From positions 1 to 64,000 of the forward strand of contig JAUVXJ010000015.1 in NCBI GenBank assembly GCA_030603665.1: a stretch of 64,000 bases of DNA. The letters are read 5' to 3'. This document shows, one piece after another, positions 42,686 to 49,614 of the stretch. A model generated the notes under the pieces. It saw only the letters and a list, made by a program, of their open reading frames with translations. It was not told where the DNA came from and did not search any database. The translations under genes were made by a program, and so were the position numbers. This stretch comes from Chloroflexota bacterium (GTDB lineage Bacteria > Chloroflexota > Anaerolineae > UBA7937 > B3-Chlor). Position 1 is the first letter of the stretch. The number at the start of each line of letters is the position of its first letter.

Positions 42686-42850
42686 ATGGAGGGGATTCCG
42701 ACGATTCTGCTGACTGTTCTCGCCGTGGCCGGCATATTGCTGGCGACAGTAGCGTGCGTGGTTGTACTGGTCGCTGCTGTCATCATGGTCGCCATAGTCG
42801 CCATAAGGCAGAGAAGAAACGCGATCCCGCCCGTCGCGCCGGCCGCGTGA
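42686..42850 (+). CDS. Small membrane protein
   Basis: The 54-residue product has one long hydrophobic helix (about residues 5-40, AVAGILLATVACVVVLVAAV) followed by RQRRN and a short Pro/Ala tail, so the C-terminus probably faces the cytoplasm. AAAGGAGG lies 7-14 nt before the ATG. It is directly controlled by copy C of the conserved promoter. No family recognised. Confidence 0.65.
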   Translation: MEGIPTILLTVLAVAGILLATVACVVVLVAAVIMVAIVAIRQRRNAIPPVAPAA

Positions 42851-42885
42851 CCACGAAAACACAGCGTGAATATGGAGTGAGCTGC

Positions 42886-43059
42886 ATGAAGTACAGAGTC
42901 CATCGCTTTGATCTGAAGATGACCAGCGACCAGAGCAAGCTGGAGCAATTCCTCAACAGCCTGGAGGGCGAGGTTGTGGAGATAATCCCCAATGTTACGA
43001 TGGGTCCCTTTTGGGTCCACCGGGTGGATTTCCTTCTCATCGTGGAGAAGGTGGGCTGA
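42886..43059 (+). CDS. Small hypothetical protein (DUF4177-like pattern)
   Basis: The 57-residue protein begins MKYRVHRFDLKMTSDQSKLE and contains FLNSLEGEVVEIIPNV and VDFLLIVEKV, a compact strand-helix-strand layout that recalls DUF4177 but is not a certain match. ATG 42886 has GGAG 8 nt upstream; a GTG at 42847 overlapping the previous stop would add 13 residues. It shares the transcript of the small membrane protein. Confidence 0.6.
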   Translation: MKYRVHRFDLKMTSDQSKLEQFLNSLEGEVVEIIPNVTMGPFWVHRVDFLLIVEKVG

Positions 43060-43198
43060 GCAAGATCCAAGGCAATGCCACCTGCTCCCAGCAGCGCCCT
43101 TGTCGGCAACCCGCATGCTTCGATACAGCCTAGGGCCACTCAGCATGCTGTCTTGGTGAGGCTTCGGGTCAAGCGCATTCCGCCACCGACACAGCATC

Positions 43199-43312
43199 GT
43201 GAGCGTCGTGCTGAGCTTCCTGGGTGTCGTGCCGGTGGAGACCAACGTCATCCTGCTAGGCATTGGGGTCTTCGCCCTGGGCCTGGCTGCGCTGGACCGG
43301 GAGACTGGCTAG
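43199..43312 (+). pseudogene. Hydrophobic remnant or very small membrane protein
   Basis: A frame from GTG 43199 encodes about 37 residues with a hydrophobic stretch (VVLSFLGVVPVETNVILLGI) and a natural-looking end LAALDRETG. No ribosome site is seen, so it may be the end of a lost membrane-protein gene. It is the only feature in the 300-bp gap before the next methyltransferase. Confidence 0.25.
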
Positions 43313-43361
43313 CCACACGGCGCAGGCGTATCATCTCCGGTTATCAAAGGACAGAGCGTCC

Positions 43362-44171
43362 ATGGCCACAAGAACCAAGGTGACGCTAACCCCCGAGCAG
43401 GAAACCCTGCTGATTACACTCTATGCCAAGGCACAACCGGGCAACCCGCTGCTCTTTGACGCGAAGGCCCAGGACATCCTCAACCGGGTGGACTATGACT
43501 TTGCCCGCCTGCGTGTCCCTTACAAGACCGTCGTTCTGATCTGCCAGCGGGCCAAGAAGCTGGACATGGTTACGCGGGACTTCCTGGGGGAGCACCCCGG
43601 CGCAGTGGTGCTGCAACTGGGCTGCGGTCTGGATAGCCGTTTCCTGCGCGTAGACGACGGCCTGGTCGACTGGTACGACCTGGACATGCCACCGGTGGTA
43701 GAACTCCGCCACCGCTTCTACACCGAAAGTCAACGCTACCACATGATCGCCGCCTCCGTAACCGACCTGGACTGGGTGAACACGGTCGCGTCGGGCGGGC
43801 GGCCCGTGCTGGTGGTGGCTGAAGGATTGCTCATGTATCTGGACGAGGAGGACGTACGGCGACTGGTGCTCCGGCTGCACGAGGCTTTCCCAGGCTGCCG
43901 CATGATCGCTGATGTCTTCAGTCGGCTGGCGGCCCGCTCGGCTACCAAGCATCCCTCGCTGAAATCCACCGGTGCGACTATCGGGTGGGGCATGGACGAT
44001 GCGCGTGAATTGGAGGCGTGGGCACCAGGTGTCCGCCTGCTGGAGGAGTGGTATTTCAGTGACGATCCCGACCTGGCCCGCCTCAGCTTGGGGTATCGCA
44101 TGGCCTACAGGCTGGCCGGAGCCTTCAAGATAGTGCAGCGGGCGCACCGCATCGTGTACTACCAACTATGA
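43362..44171 (+). CDS. Leucine-carboxylmethyltransferase-like (Tcmp/PPM-type) SAM methyltransferase
   Basis: The 269-residue protein has the LCM/Tcmp motifs: an N-terminal helical region, VVLQLGCGLDSRFLRV (SAM-binding motif I), WYDLDMPPVVELR, and VVAEGLLMYLDEEDVR. Members O-methylate carboxyl or hydroxyl groups of polyketides and proteins. ATG 43362 has AAAGGA about 10 nt upstream. It lies 75 bp before another methyltransferase, but the two are of different families. Confidence 0.82.
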   Translation: MATRTKVTLTPEQETLLITLYAKAQPGNPLLFDAKAQDILNRVDYDFARLRVPYKTVVLICQRAKKLDMVTRDFLGEHPGAVVLQLGCGLDSRFLRVDDGLVDWYDLDMPPVVELRHRFYTESQRYHMIAASVTDLDWVNTVASGGRPVLVVAEGLLMYLDEEDVRRLVLRLHEAFPGCRMIADVFSRLAARSATKHPSLKSTGATIGWGMDDARELEAWAPGVRLLEEWYFSDDPDLARLSLGYRMAYRLAGAFKIVQRAHRIVYYQL

Positions 44172-44245
44172 CCTGCGCCAACGAACCGGTCACCCTCAGT
44201 TGATGTCCGTCGCCAAGCAGCAGACATAGACGCCAGGAGGAAGAA

Positions 44246-45022
44246 ATGGAGGACCAACCAACCTTTTTCGACTTCGCGGCTGAGGTGGGTCTGACCAAAC
44301 ACATCGGAGGAGTCGAGGCCACAGAAGCGCTCGTTGAGCTATGTCACATGGACAAAGTCAAATACGTCTTGGATGTCGGCTGTGGCGCCGGAGTGACTCC
44401 CTGCTTCATCGCCAAGAGGTATGGCTGTCGAGTCGTCGGCGTAGACGTTTCTGAGAGGATGGTCGAGAGGTCCAAGGAAAGGGCCAAGAGAGAGGATGTA
44501 GCAGACAGGGTTGAATTCAGGGTTGCAGACGCACAAGACCTGCCGTTCGAGGATGCCCTTTTCGATGCCGTCTTCACCGAGTCTGTAACCGCCTTTCCAG
44601 AGGACAAGCAGAAAGCTGTCAATGAGTACGTGCGGGTGACCAAGTCCGGAGGGTACGTCGGACTCAACGAGTCAGTCTGGCGGAAGGTACCGCCGCCACC
44701 AGAAGTGGTGGCCTGGGCTTCGCAGGATCTGGGTGCCACCGTGCAACCGCTGACTTCTGACGCTTGGACAGCGTTGCTGGAAAACGCCGGGCTGAGGGAG
44801 ATAGCGGTGAGGACCTACGAAGTCAACACCAAAGACGAGGCAAGAGGAATACTGCGGCGGTACGGGTTGGCAGGAATGCTGCGCGTGACGTGGAGAATGC
44901 TGTCACTCTATGCTAGAAGCCCAGCCTACAGGAGCTTCGTGAGGCAAACACGAGAGCGTGGAATCCTGCCGGAGAACCTGGAGGAGTACTACGGATATGG
45001 GCTGTTCGTTGGGCAGAAGTGA
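44246..45022 (+). CDS. Class I SAM-dependent methyltransferase (UbiE/Methyltransf_11 type)
   Basis: The 258-residue protein carries VLDVGCGAGVTPCFIAKRYG (motif I), VVGVDVSERM, and the acidic DAQDLPFEDALFDAVF region of type-11 methyltransferases. The start has AGGAGGAA 4 nt upstream. The C-terminal 80 residues (GILRRYGLAGMLR, YRSFVRQTRERGI) recur as a decayed copy at 46345-46600, on the far side of the acyltransferase gene. Substrate unknown. Confidence 0.85.
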   Translation: MEDQPTFFDFAAEVGLTKHIGGVEATEALVELCHMDKVKYVLDVGCGAGVTPCFIAKRYGCRVVGVDVSERMVERSKERAKREDVADRVEFRVADAQDLPFEDALFDAVFTESVTAFPEDKQKAVNEYVRVTKSGGYVGLNESVWRKVPPPPEVVAWASQDLGATVQPLTSDAWTALLENAGLREIAVRTYEVNTKDEARGILRRYGLAGMLRVTWRMLSLYARSPAYRSFVRQTRERGILPENLEEYYGYGLFVGQK

Positions 45023-45030
45023 ATGTGAAC

Positions 45031-45059
45031 CCTCGCGGAGGTTCCAGAAGTCCGGGAGG
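45031..45059. repeat. Degenerate 29-bp palindrome (copy 3)
   Basis: Matches copy 1 (1551-1579) at 23 of 29 positions; the core has lost its symmetry but both outer arms remain. It begins 8 nt after the methyltransferase stop. Confidence 0.5.
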
Positions 45060-45101
45060 CTGACAGGGTGTCGCGTCTTCCTGGCCACATGCCTTCTTCA
45101 T

Positions 45102-45130
45102 CCTTGCGAAGGTTTGAAACCTTCGCAAGG
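45102..45130. repeat. 29-bp perfect palindrome, GGTTTGAAACC core (copy 2)
   Basis: Perfect 14-nt arms around a single G, with outer arm CCTTGCGA instead of the CCTCCCGG of copy 1. Changes in one arm are matched in the other, so the hairpin itself is being kept. It lies between the methyltransferase and acyltransferase genes. Confidence 0.75.
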
Positions 45131-45140
45131 GTGTCGGGCC

Positions 45141-45169
45141 TGGAACGCGGGCCCGCTTGGTGCTACACT
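45141..45169 (+). promoter_or_regulatory. Promoter of the acyltransferase-like gene
   Basis: TGGAAC (45141-45146), 17-nt spacer, TACACT (45164-45169) preceded by TGC as an extended -10. Leader about 45 nt. Confidence 0.5.
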
Positions 45170-45220
45170 CTGGACGTACAACGGACCGCATGACGCCAGC
45201 CAGCCGAAGGAGACGCTGGA

Positions 45221-46327
45221 ATGAAAAAGCGACTGTTCGCCATCGACGCTGTTCGCGGTTGGGTGATGATCTTCATGGCGCTGGACCACGCCGTGCTCTT
45301 TACCTACTACCACATCTTCGCCGAAGGCTTTCAGGGCACACGCCCCAACCCTATGCCCGAAACACTGCACTACCTGACTCGGTTCATCACTCACTACTGT
45401 GCGCCGACCTTCTTCTTTCTCGCGGGCCTGGGCGTGGCCCTGTACACTCTCTCTCGAAGGTCCAGGGGGCTCAGCGAGGGCCAGATCACCCGCAAGCTGG
45501 TCAAGCGAGGGTTTCTTCTCGTCGCCCTCCAGTTGACCATCATCAACTTCACCTGGGGCTTCGGCCCGGACAGCGGCGCCAGCCTCGTTTACTTTGGCGT
45601 CCTCTCTTGCATCGGAACGGGTATGGTGGTTCTGGCCTTCGCCCGCCGACTGCCGCTGCCTGTCTTGGCGAGCGGCTCGGTCCTGCTCCTGCTCCTTCTG
45701 CCTGTACTGCTGGGCGCCTTCCCCGTTGCACCAGGCGTGGATCAGCCTCTCCTGGAGATCCTGCTACAGCCCAGCGACAAAGGGTGGGTCGCTGTCAACT
45801 ATCCCATACTGCCGTGGCTGGGGGTGATGGGCCTGGGTTGCGCCTGTGGCTACTGGATAGCCGATAGACCCCAGAAGATATCGCGGTTCTTCTTCATCTT
45901 GGGAGCGGTACTGCTGGCCGCCTGGCTGCCCCTTCGCCTCGTGGGCGGCTACGGGAACCTCACTCCGTACCTGGGCGGCGATTGGCGAGACTTCCTGTTG
46001 ATGTCCAAGTACCCTCCGAGCCTGGCCTTTCTGCTGTGGAACCTGGGAGGCATGTCTCTGGCCATAGCTGCGCACAGCCGTCTGGAGAACAGGCTGAGCT
46101 CCAACCGGTTCTTCGGCATCGTGGGTCTTTTCGGCAAGACCCCCCTCTTCTTCTACGTCGTCCACTTGCAGGTGTACAAGCTCCTGTCTCTGATTCCCTT
46201 CTTGAGGGGTAGTCTGCCAGCCGCATACCTCACCTGGCTGATAGGCCTGGCAGTCCTCGTCCCCCTCTGCGCGGGCTTCAACTCGCTGAGGCAGAGATAC
46301 CCCAACAGCGTGCTCCAGTACGTGTAG
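45221..46327 (+). CDS. DUF1624 / heparan-glucosaminide acetyltransferase-like membrane protein
   Basis: The 368-residue polytopic protein starts RLFAIDAVRGWVMIFMALDH, the DUF1624/HGSNAT signature with its conserved Asp-Arg and His. About ten hydrophobic helices follow, with HYCAPTFFFLAG and a late TPLFFYVVHLQVY. HGSNAT-type proteins move acetyl groups across a membrane to sugar amines; bacterial members are mostly uncharacterised. ATG 45221 has AAGGAG 8 nt upstream. It separates a methyltransferase from that gene's decayed copy. Confidence 0.8.
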   Translation: MKKRLFAIDAVRGWVMIFMALDHAVLFTYYHIFAEGFQGTRPNPMPETLHYLTRFITHYCAPTFFFLAGLGVALYTLSRRSRGLSEGQITRKLVKRGFLLVALQLTIINFTWGFGPDSGASLVYFGVLSCIGTGMVVLAFARRLPLPVLASGSVLLLLLLPVLLGAFPVAPGVDQPLLEILLQPSDKGWVAVNYPILPWLGVMGLGCACGYWIADRPQKISRFFFILGAVLLAAWLPLRLVGGYGNLTPYLGGDWRDFLLMSKYPPSLAFLLWNLGGMSLAIAAHSRLENRLSSNRFFGIVGLFGKTPLFFYVVHLQVYKLLSLIPFLRGSLPAAYLTWLIGLAVLVPLCAGFNSLRQRYPNSVLQYV

Positions 46328-46344
46328 AGCATGAAGCCCCACGC

Positions 46345-46600
46345 GTGCTCTCGACCGACAGCAAGGCGGCCAGGGTGAGTGACATCATCGTAACAACCCG
46401 CGGGATCCGCGCCACAATCGAAGCCAGAGGAATACTGCGGCGGTATGTTCGTGGAGGAATGCCGGGTATCCTGCGCAGAACTCCATCTCTGGATGCCAGG
46501 ACCATAGCTTACAGAGGATTCGTCAAGTGAGCACGAGCGAGGAATCGGGCCCGAGGACCTTGACGAGTACGCCAGATACGGTGTCTAGGTCAGCAGAAGA
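46345..46600 (+). pseudogene. Decayed C-terminal copy of the 44246 methyltransferase
   Basis: The sequence encodes EARGILRRYVRGGMPGILRR, then IAYRGFVK followed by a stop. A frame shift later it continues with an equivalent of NLEEYYGYG (DEYARYGV) before a second stop. Order and spacing match residues of about 175-258 of the intact methyltransferase. Nucleotide identity is obvious in the AGAGGAATACTGCGGCGGTA block at 46427-46446. It marks a duplication that left only the 3' part. Confidence 0.75.
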
Positions 46601-46621
46601 CAAGCCAGTATCAATCCCCCG

Positions 46622-47599
46622 CTACGAGCGAAACGCCCGGCTAAGCACGTCGAGCTTAGCCGTATGCAGATCGGAAAGCCTGAGCTTCATCGCTCCCGCA
46701 CTCTGCTCGGCGTGATGTGCCTTTGAGGCCCCCGGGATGGCAACCACCGTCTCGCCGTGAGCATTGACCAGCCAGCTCAATGCGACTTGAGCAGGAGTGG
46801 CGTCGTACTCGGCGGCCAGTTCTTCCAAGGCCTCCACCAGAGGGCGACTGCGCTGGATACTGCGTCGCAACCTCATTCTTCGGCCGAAAGGCGCTTGGCT
46901 AAGCATCTCAAGATTCTTGTGGAACTTGCCAGTCAGCAAGCCCGACGCCAGCGGCGACCAAGCAACGATAGTCACCCCCAATTCCTTTGCAGCCTCCAAC
47001 ACCCCGTTGGTCTCAATCTTCCGGTGGAGCAGATTGTACTGCACCTGGTTCACCGCCAGAGGCAGCCCACGTTTCGCTAGCGCCGCATGGGCGCGCCGCA
47101 TCTGCTCAGCGTTGAAATTGCTCACCCCAACCGAGCGGATCTTTCCAGCCTTCACCAGATCCGCCATGGCGTCCATCTCAGCCTCCGGAGAAGAGAACCC
47201 CCACGGTTGGTGCACCATATACAGGTCGATGGTGTAGCCGCTCAAGAACCGGATGCGATCGTCGATCGTCTGGGGGATGTTGGCCGCAGTGCGTAGAAGC
47301 GGGGACCACTTGGTCGCTACCACCACTTCATCGTCCTGCTTGCCCGCAGCCTTCAATGCGTTGGCCAAGCCCTGCTCCGAGCGCCCGCTGCCGTACATCT
47401 CCGCGGTGTCGAACCAGTTGATGCCGCTTTCGAGGGCGGTCTTGACGATAACATTCATCTGCTCCTGCGAGAGGTCCCGCATCATCAACCGGAATATCCC
47501 CCTGCTTCCTGAGAACTGCATCACACCCAGTCCGATGGGTGTGACCTCAATGCCTGTGTGTCCTAGGCTTCGCTTCTGTATTGCCCCACTCGTTGTCAT
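46622..47599 (-). CDS. Aldo/keto reductase
   Basis: The 325-residue TIM-barrel oxidoreductase has the catalytic tetrad regions: Asp/Tyr in NWFDTAEMYGSG, Lys in VVATKW and His in YMVHQPW, plus the NADPH-binding AWSPLASGLLTGK and IPGASK. It reduces aldehydes or ketones in the cytoplasm; substrate unknown. The ATG (47599) has a weak GGGTAGGA upstream. It converges on the methyltransferase pseudogene and is divergent from the region of conserved promoter D. Confidence 0.88.
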   Translation of the reverse strand: MTTSGAIQKRSLGHTGIEVTPIGLGVMQFSGSRGIFRLMMRDLSQEQMNVIVKTALESGINWFDTAEMYGSGRSEQGLANALKAAGKQDDEVVVATKWSPLLRTAANIPQTIDDRIRFLSGYTIDLYMVHQPWGFSSPEAEMDAMADLVKAGKIRSVGVSNFNAEQMRRAHAALAKRGLPLAVNQVQYNLLHRKIETNGVLEAAKELGVTIVAWSPLASGLLTGKFHKNLEMLSQAPFGRRMRLRRSIQRSRPLVEALEELAAEYDATPAQVALSWLVNAHGETVVAIPGASKAHHAEQSAGAMKLRLSDLHTAKLDVLSRAFRS

Positions 47600-47966
47600 C
47601 GTCCTACCCCGCTCTCTGTATCATGTTGCACCACATACTATCATACAGGTCTCACGTCCTTTCGTCCAGCGTCCCGAGGCATGCTGGATCGTTGGTGAGG
47701 CGGAACGCCACTGCTGCAGGCAGCGGCCCCAGTGGCACCTCGGACAACGAAGGTAGAGTTACGTTTGGGTTCGATAGTATGGAGAAGCAGAAACTGCGCA
47801 AAGCTGCAACCCACCACTGACCCACATTGGAGGAAGGTGATATCCACATGGTTCTGACCGTGCCAAGGCACGGAGTTGCACCCGGCTTTCGCAGTGAGGC
47901 CACCGGGAGTGAGAACTGGCGTGCCTCCCTAGTGCCTTTCATGCAAGGATCGGCACATTGGTCACT
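47600..47966. other. Gene-free stretch upstream of promoter D
   Basis: Nothing with family resemblance is seen. An ATG at 47848 opens a frame to 48096, but it reads through the conserved promoter and overlaps the next gene, so I do not accept it. The aldo/keto reductase promoter should lie here on the minus strand; no clear boxes were found. Confidence 0.4.
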
Positions 47967-48049
47967 TGACCAACACAAAGGTCAGCCACCTGGCCAATCA
48001 ACAAATCCCCCCCATGGCCGATGTGTCGGGAGATGTCCTCCTGTATACT
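47967..48049 (+). promoter_or_regulatory. Conserved TGGCC-24-TGGCC-29-TATACT promoter (copy D, with third half-site)
   Basis: Half-sites at 47991 and 48015 (24 bp), AATCCCCC between them, TATACT at 48044-48049 (29 bp after the second). A related TGACCAA begins at 47967, exactly 24 bp further upstream, extending the periodic array to three. It drives the small ASGSRYV-motif gene at 48081 with a leader of about 25 nt. Confidence 0.75.
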
Positions 48050-48080
48050 GGGAGCAGATTCAAGAATACAGGAGGCAATC

Positions 48081-48260
48081 ATGGAACTCGCGTTGAGTGG
48101 GTATGGCATCAGGGTCAAGGTGCTGAGAGAGCAAGTTGAAGGGGGGACTGGCCGTGAAGTGAAGCAGGTGTACCGGCATCGCTCCTCAGAGCAGCATCGG
48201 GACTATCAGGAGGACTATTTGCGGGCGTCTGGCTCTCGCTACGTGTCACCCATCAGGTAG
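48081..48260 (+). CDS. Small protein, ASGSRYVxPIR family (copy 2), unrecognised
   Basis: This 59-residue basic protein begins MELALSGYGIRVKVLREQ and ends LRASGSRYVSPIR. It is the paralogue of 23908-24099: start, YGI-K-LRE block, HRDYQEDY block and C-terminal motif all align, with small gaps between. AGGAGG lies 6-11 nt before the ATG. It is the first gene after conserved promoter D and is followed by a membrane protein gene 45 bp on. Function unknown; no membrane span. Confidence 0.75.
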   Translation: MELALSGYGIRVKVLREQVEGGTGREVKQVYRHRSSEQHRDYQEDYLRASGSRYVSPIR

Positions 48261-48305
48261 TTGAGCTAAGATGAGGCCGTTGACAAGTTTCCAAGGAGGT
48301 TGACG

Positions 48306-48914
48306 ATGGCACAGAGTGTCATTTCGGGAGTGCACGAACAGCGAGCCTACATGCGCTATCACGAGGATGGGCTGGCGGACCTCATGATCGGTCTGTCGGT
48401 TCTGCTCGGTGGCCTGTACTTAGTAGTCGATTGGGATATCCCGCTGGGAGCAGTTTGGGTCGTGCTGTGGCTACCCCTGTGGCTGTCTGCCAAGAAGTCC
48501 ATCACCGCCCGGCGCGCCCCCAACGTCGAAATCTCCGAGGTGCGGTATGCCGGCATGATGAAGGCAGCGACCTTCGTCGTTATCACACTGGTTGTGCTGG
48601 TCTTCGCTGGCTCCTTGTTGCTCGTGGGCCAGTCTGGTGGACTCGTTCCGTCATGGTTCGTGACAGGCCTACGTGAATACCTCACAGTGGTCTTGGGACT
48701 GGTTGGAGCTCTCGTCTTGGCCACAGCTGCCTGGCTGTCGGGGCTCAACCGCCTGTATGCGTACGCCCTGCTGACCGCAGTTGCCTTCGTCGGTAGCTAC
48801 TTACTCCACGCACCCGTCGCACTGGCGGTTGCGGTGGTGGGCGGCGTTATCACGCTCTGGGGTCTGGGCATGCTGATCCGCTTCGTGAGAAGCCACCCGG
48901 TGCAGTCGGCATAG
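48306..48914 (+). CDS. Polytopic membrane protein of unknown function
   Basis: The 202-residue protein has a hydrophilic N-terminus (EQRAYMRYHEDGLADLMIGL) and about five hydrophobic helices. ATG 48306 has AAGGAGGT 5 nt upstream. I do not recognise the family. It probably shares the transcript of the small ASGSRYV-motif gene, mirroring copy 1, which is also followed by membrane proteins. Confidence 0.65.
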   Translation: MAQSVISGVHEQRAYMRYHEDGLADLMIGLSVLLGGLYLVVDWDIPLGAVWVVLWLPLWLSAKKSITARRAPNVEISEVRYAGMMKAATFVVITLVVLVFAGSLLLVGQSGGLVPSWFVTGLREYLTVVLGLVGALVLATAAWLSGLNRLYAYALLTAVAFVGSYLLHAPVALAVAVVGGVITLWGLGMLIRFVRSHPVQSA

Positions 48915-48994
48915 AGGCTCACGCGTAGAGAATGGGCGACTGGGGTCTACCTCCAAGGGAGCGAGATCCCAGATCACGCTTGTAGAGTGGGCAG

Positions 48995-49342
48995 ATGTCA
49001 AATAGAGAGGATATCAAGGTGAATCAGGTATCAAACGGGCAACACGATACCCGAGACAGAAGCGCCAAGATGGCTCTGGGTTTGGCCATCGGGCTGGCCC
49101 TGGGCGTTCCGATCGGCCTGGCGTTGGACAGCATCCCCATAGGAATCGCGATAGGAACAAGTCTTGGCGTATCCCTTGGCCTTGCTCTCTCCGGAAGAAG
49201 GCAGGAACCATCAAAGCCGCTGGTCATCGCCGGCGTTGTGCTGCTACTAGCAGGAATCATCGTGTTTGCCGCGGTCATGCACCTGGTCTTGCCCCAGTGG
49301 TGGTGCGGCTATCCCATCCTCAATCTGCTGCCTGGTTGCTGA
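48995..49342 (+). CDS. Small glycine-rich membrane protein
   Basis: The 115-residue protein has a hydrophilic N-terminus, a Gly/Ala/Leu-rich double helix (KMALGLAIGLALGVPIGLAL, then GIAIGTSLGVSLGLALSG) resembling a glycine zipper, and a third helix near 75-97. The last residues contain two cysteines (WWCGYP, LLPGC). The GTG at 49019 with AGAGAGG 9 nt upstream is an alternative start that would remove eight residues. No function assigned. Confidence 0.6.
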   Translation: MSNREDIKVNQVSNGQHDTRDRSAKMALGLAIGLALGVPIGLALDSIPIGIAIGTSLGVSLGLALSGRRQEPSKPLVIAGVVLLLAGIIVFAAVMHLVLPQWWCGYPILNLLPGC

Positions 49343-49614
49343 TCTGATGCTGCTAGGGGTGTGGAGGGTGAAAGCAGGAATCCATTCCTATTGGAGGCTG
49401 ATTGCCCTGTCGCCCGCGCTGCCCAGTGCGGCGCAGGGTTTCGTCTGGTTCGCAAACTACTGGAATCTGCTGGGGTTCAGATTGTGACGGGAGCAGGCAC
49501 ATCACCATGCCAACGGTCCAACCCTTGAACCAAGACCTTTCCGCGGGACTCTCAACGCGGTGGGCCAACCGGACGTCTAGACGCCGAGTATAGGGTACTA
49601 GGGAGACGAGGAAG

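Noticed and set aside
47848..48096. Small gene starting MVLTVPRHG with AGGAAGG upstream
   Set aside because: It would read straight through conserved promoter D and into the next gene in another frame; composition is not protein-like.
49353..49487. 46-codon frame with a natural-looking end (FVWFANYWNLLGFRL)
   Set aside because: No ribosome site and no homologue in the window; could be a gene fragment but the evidence is too thin.
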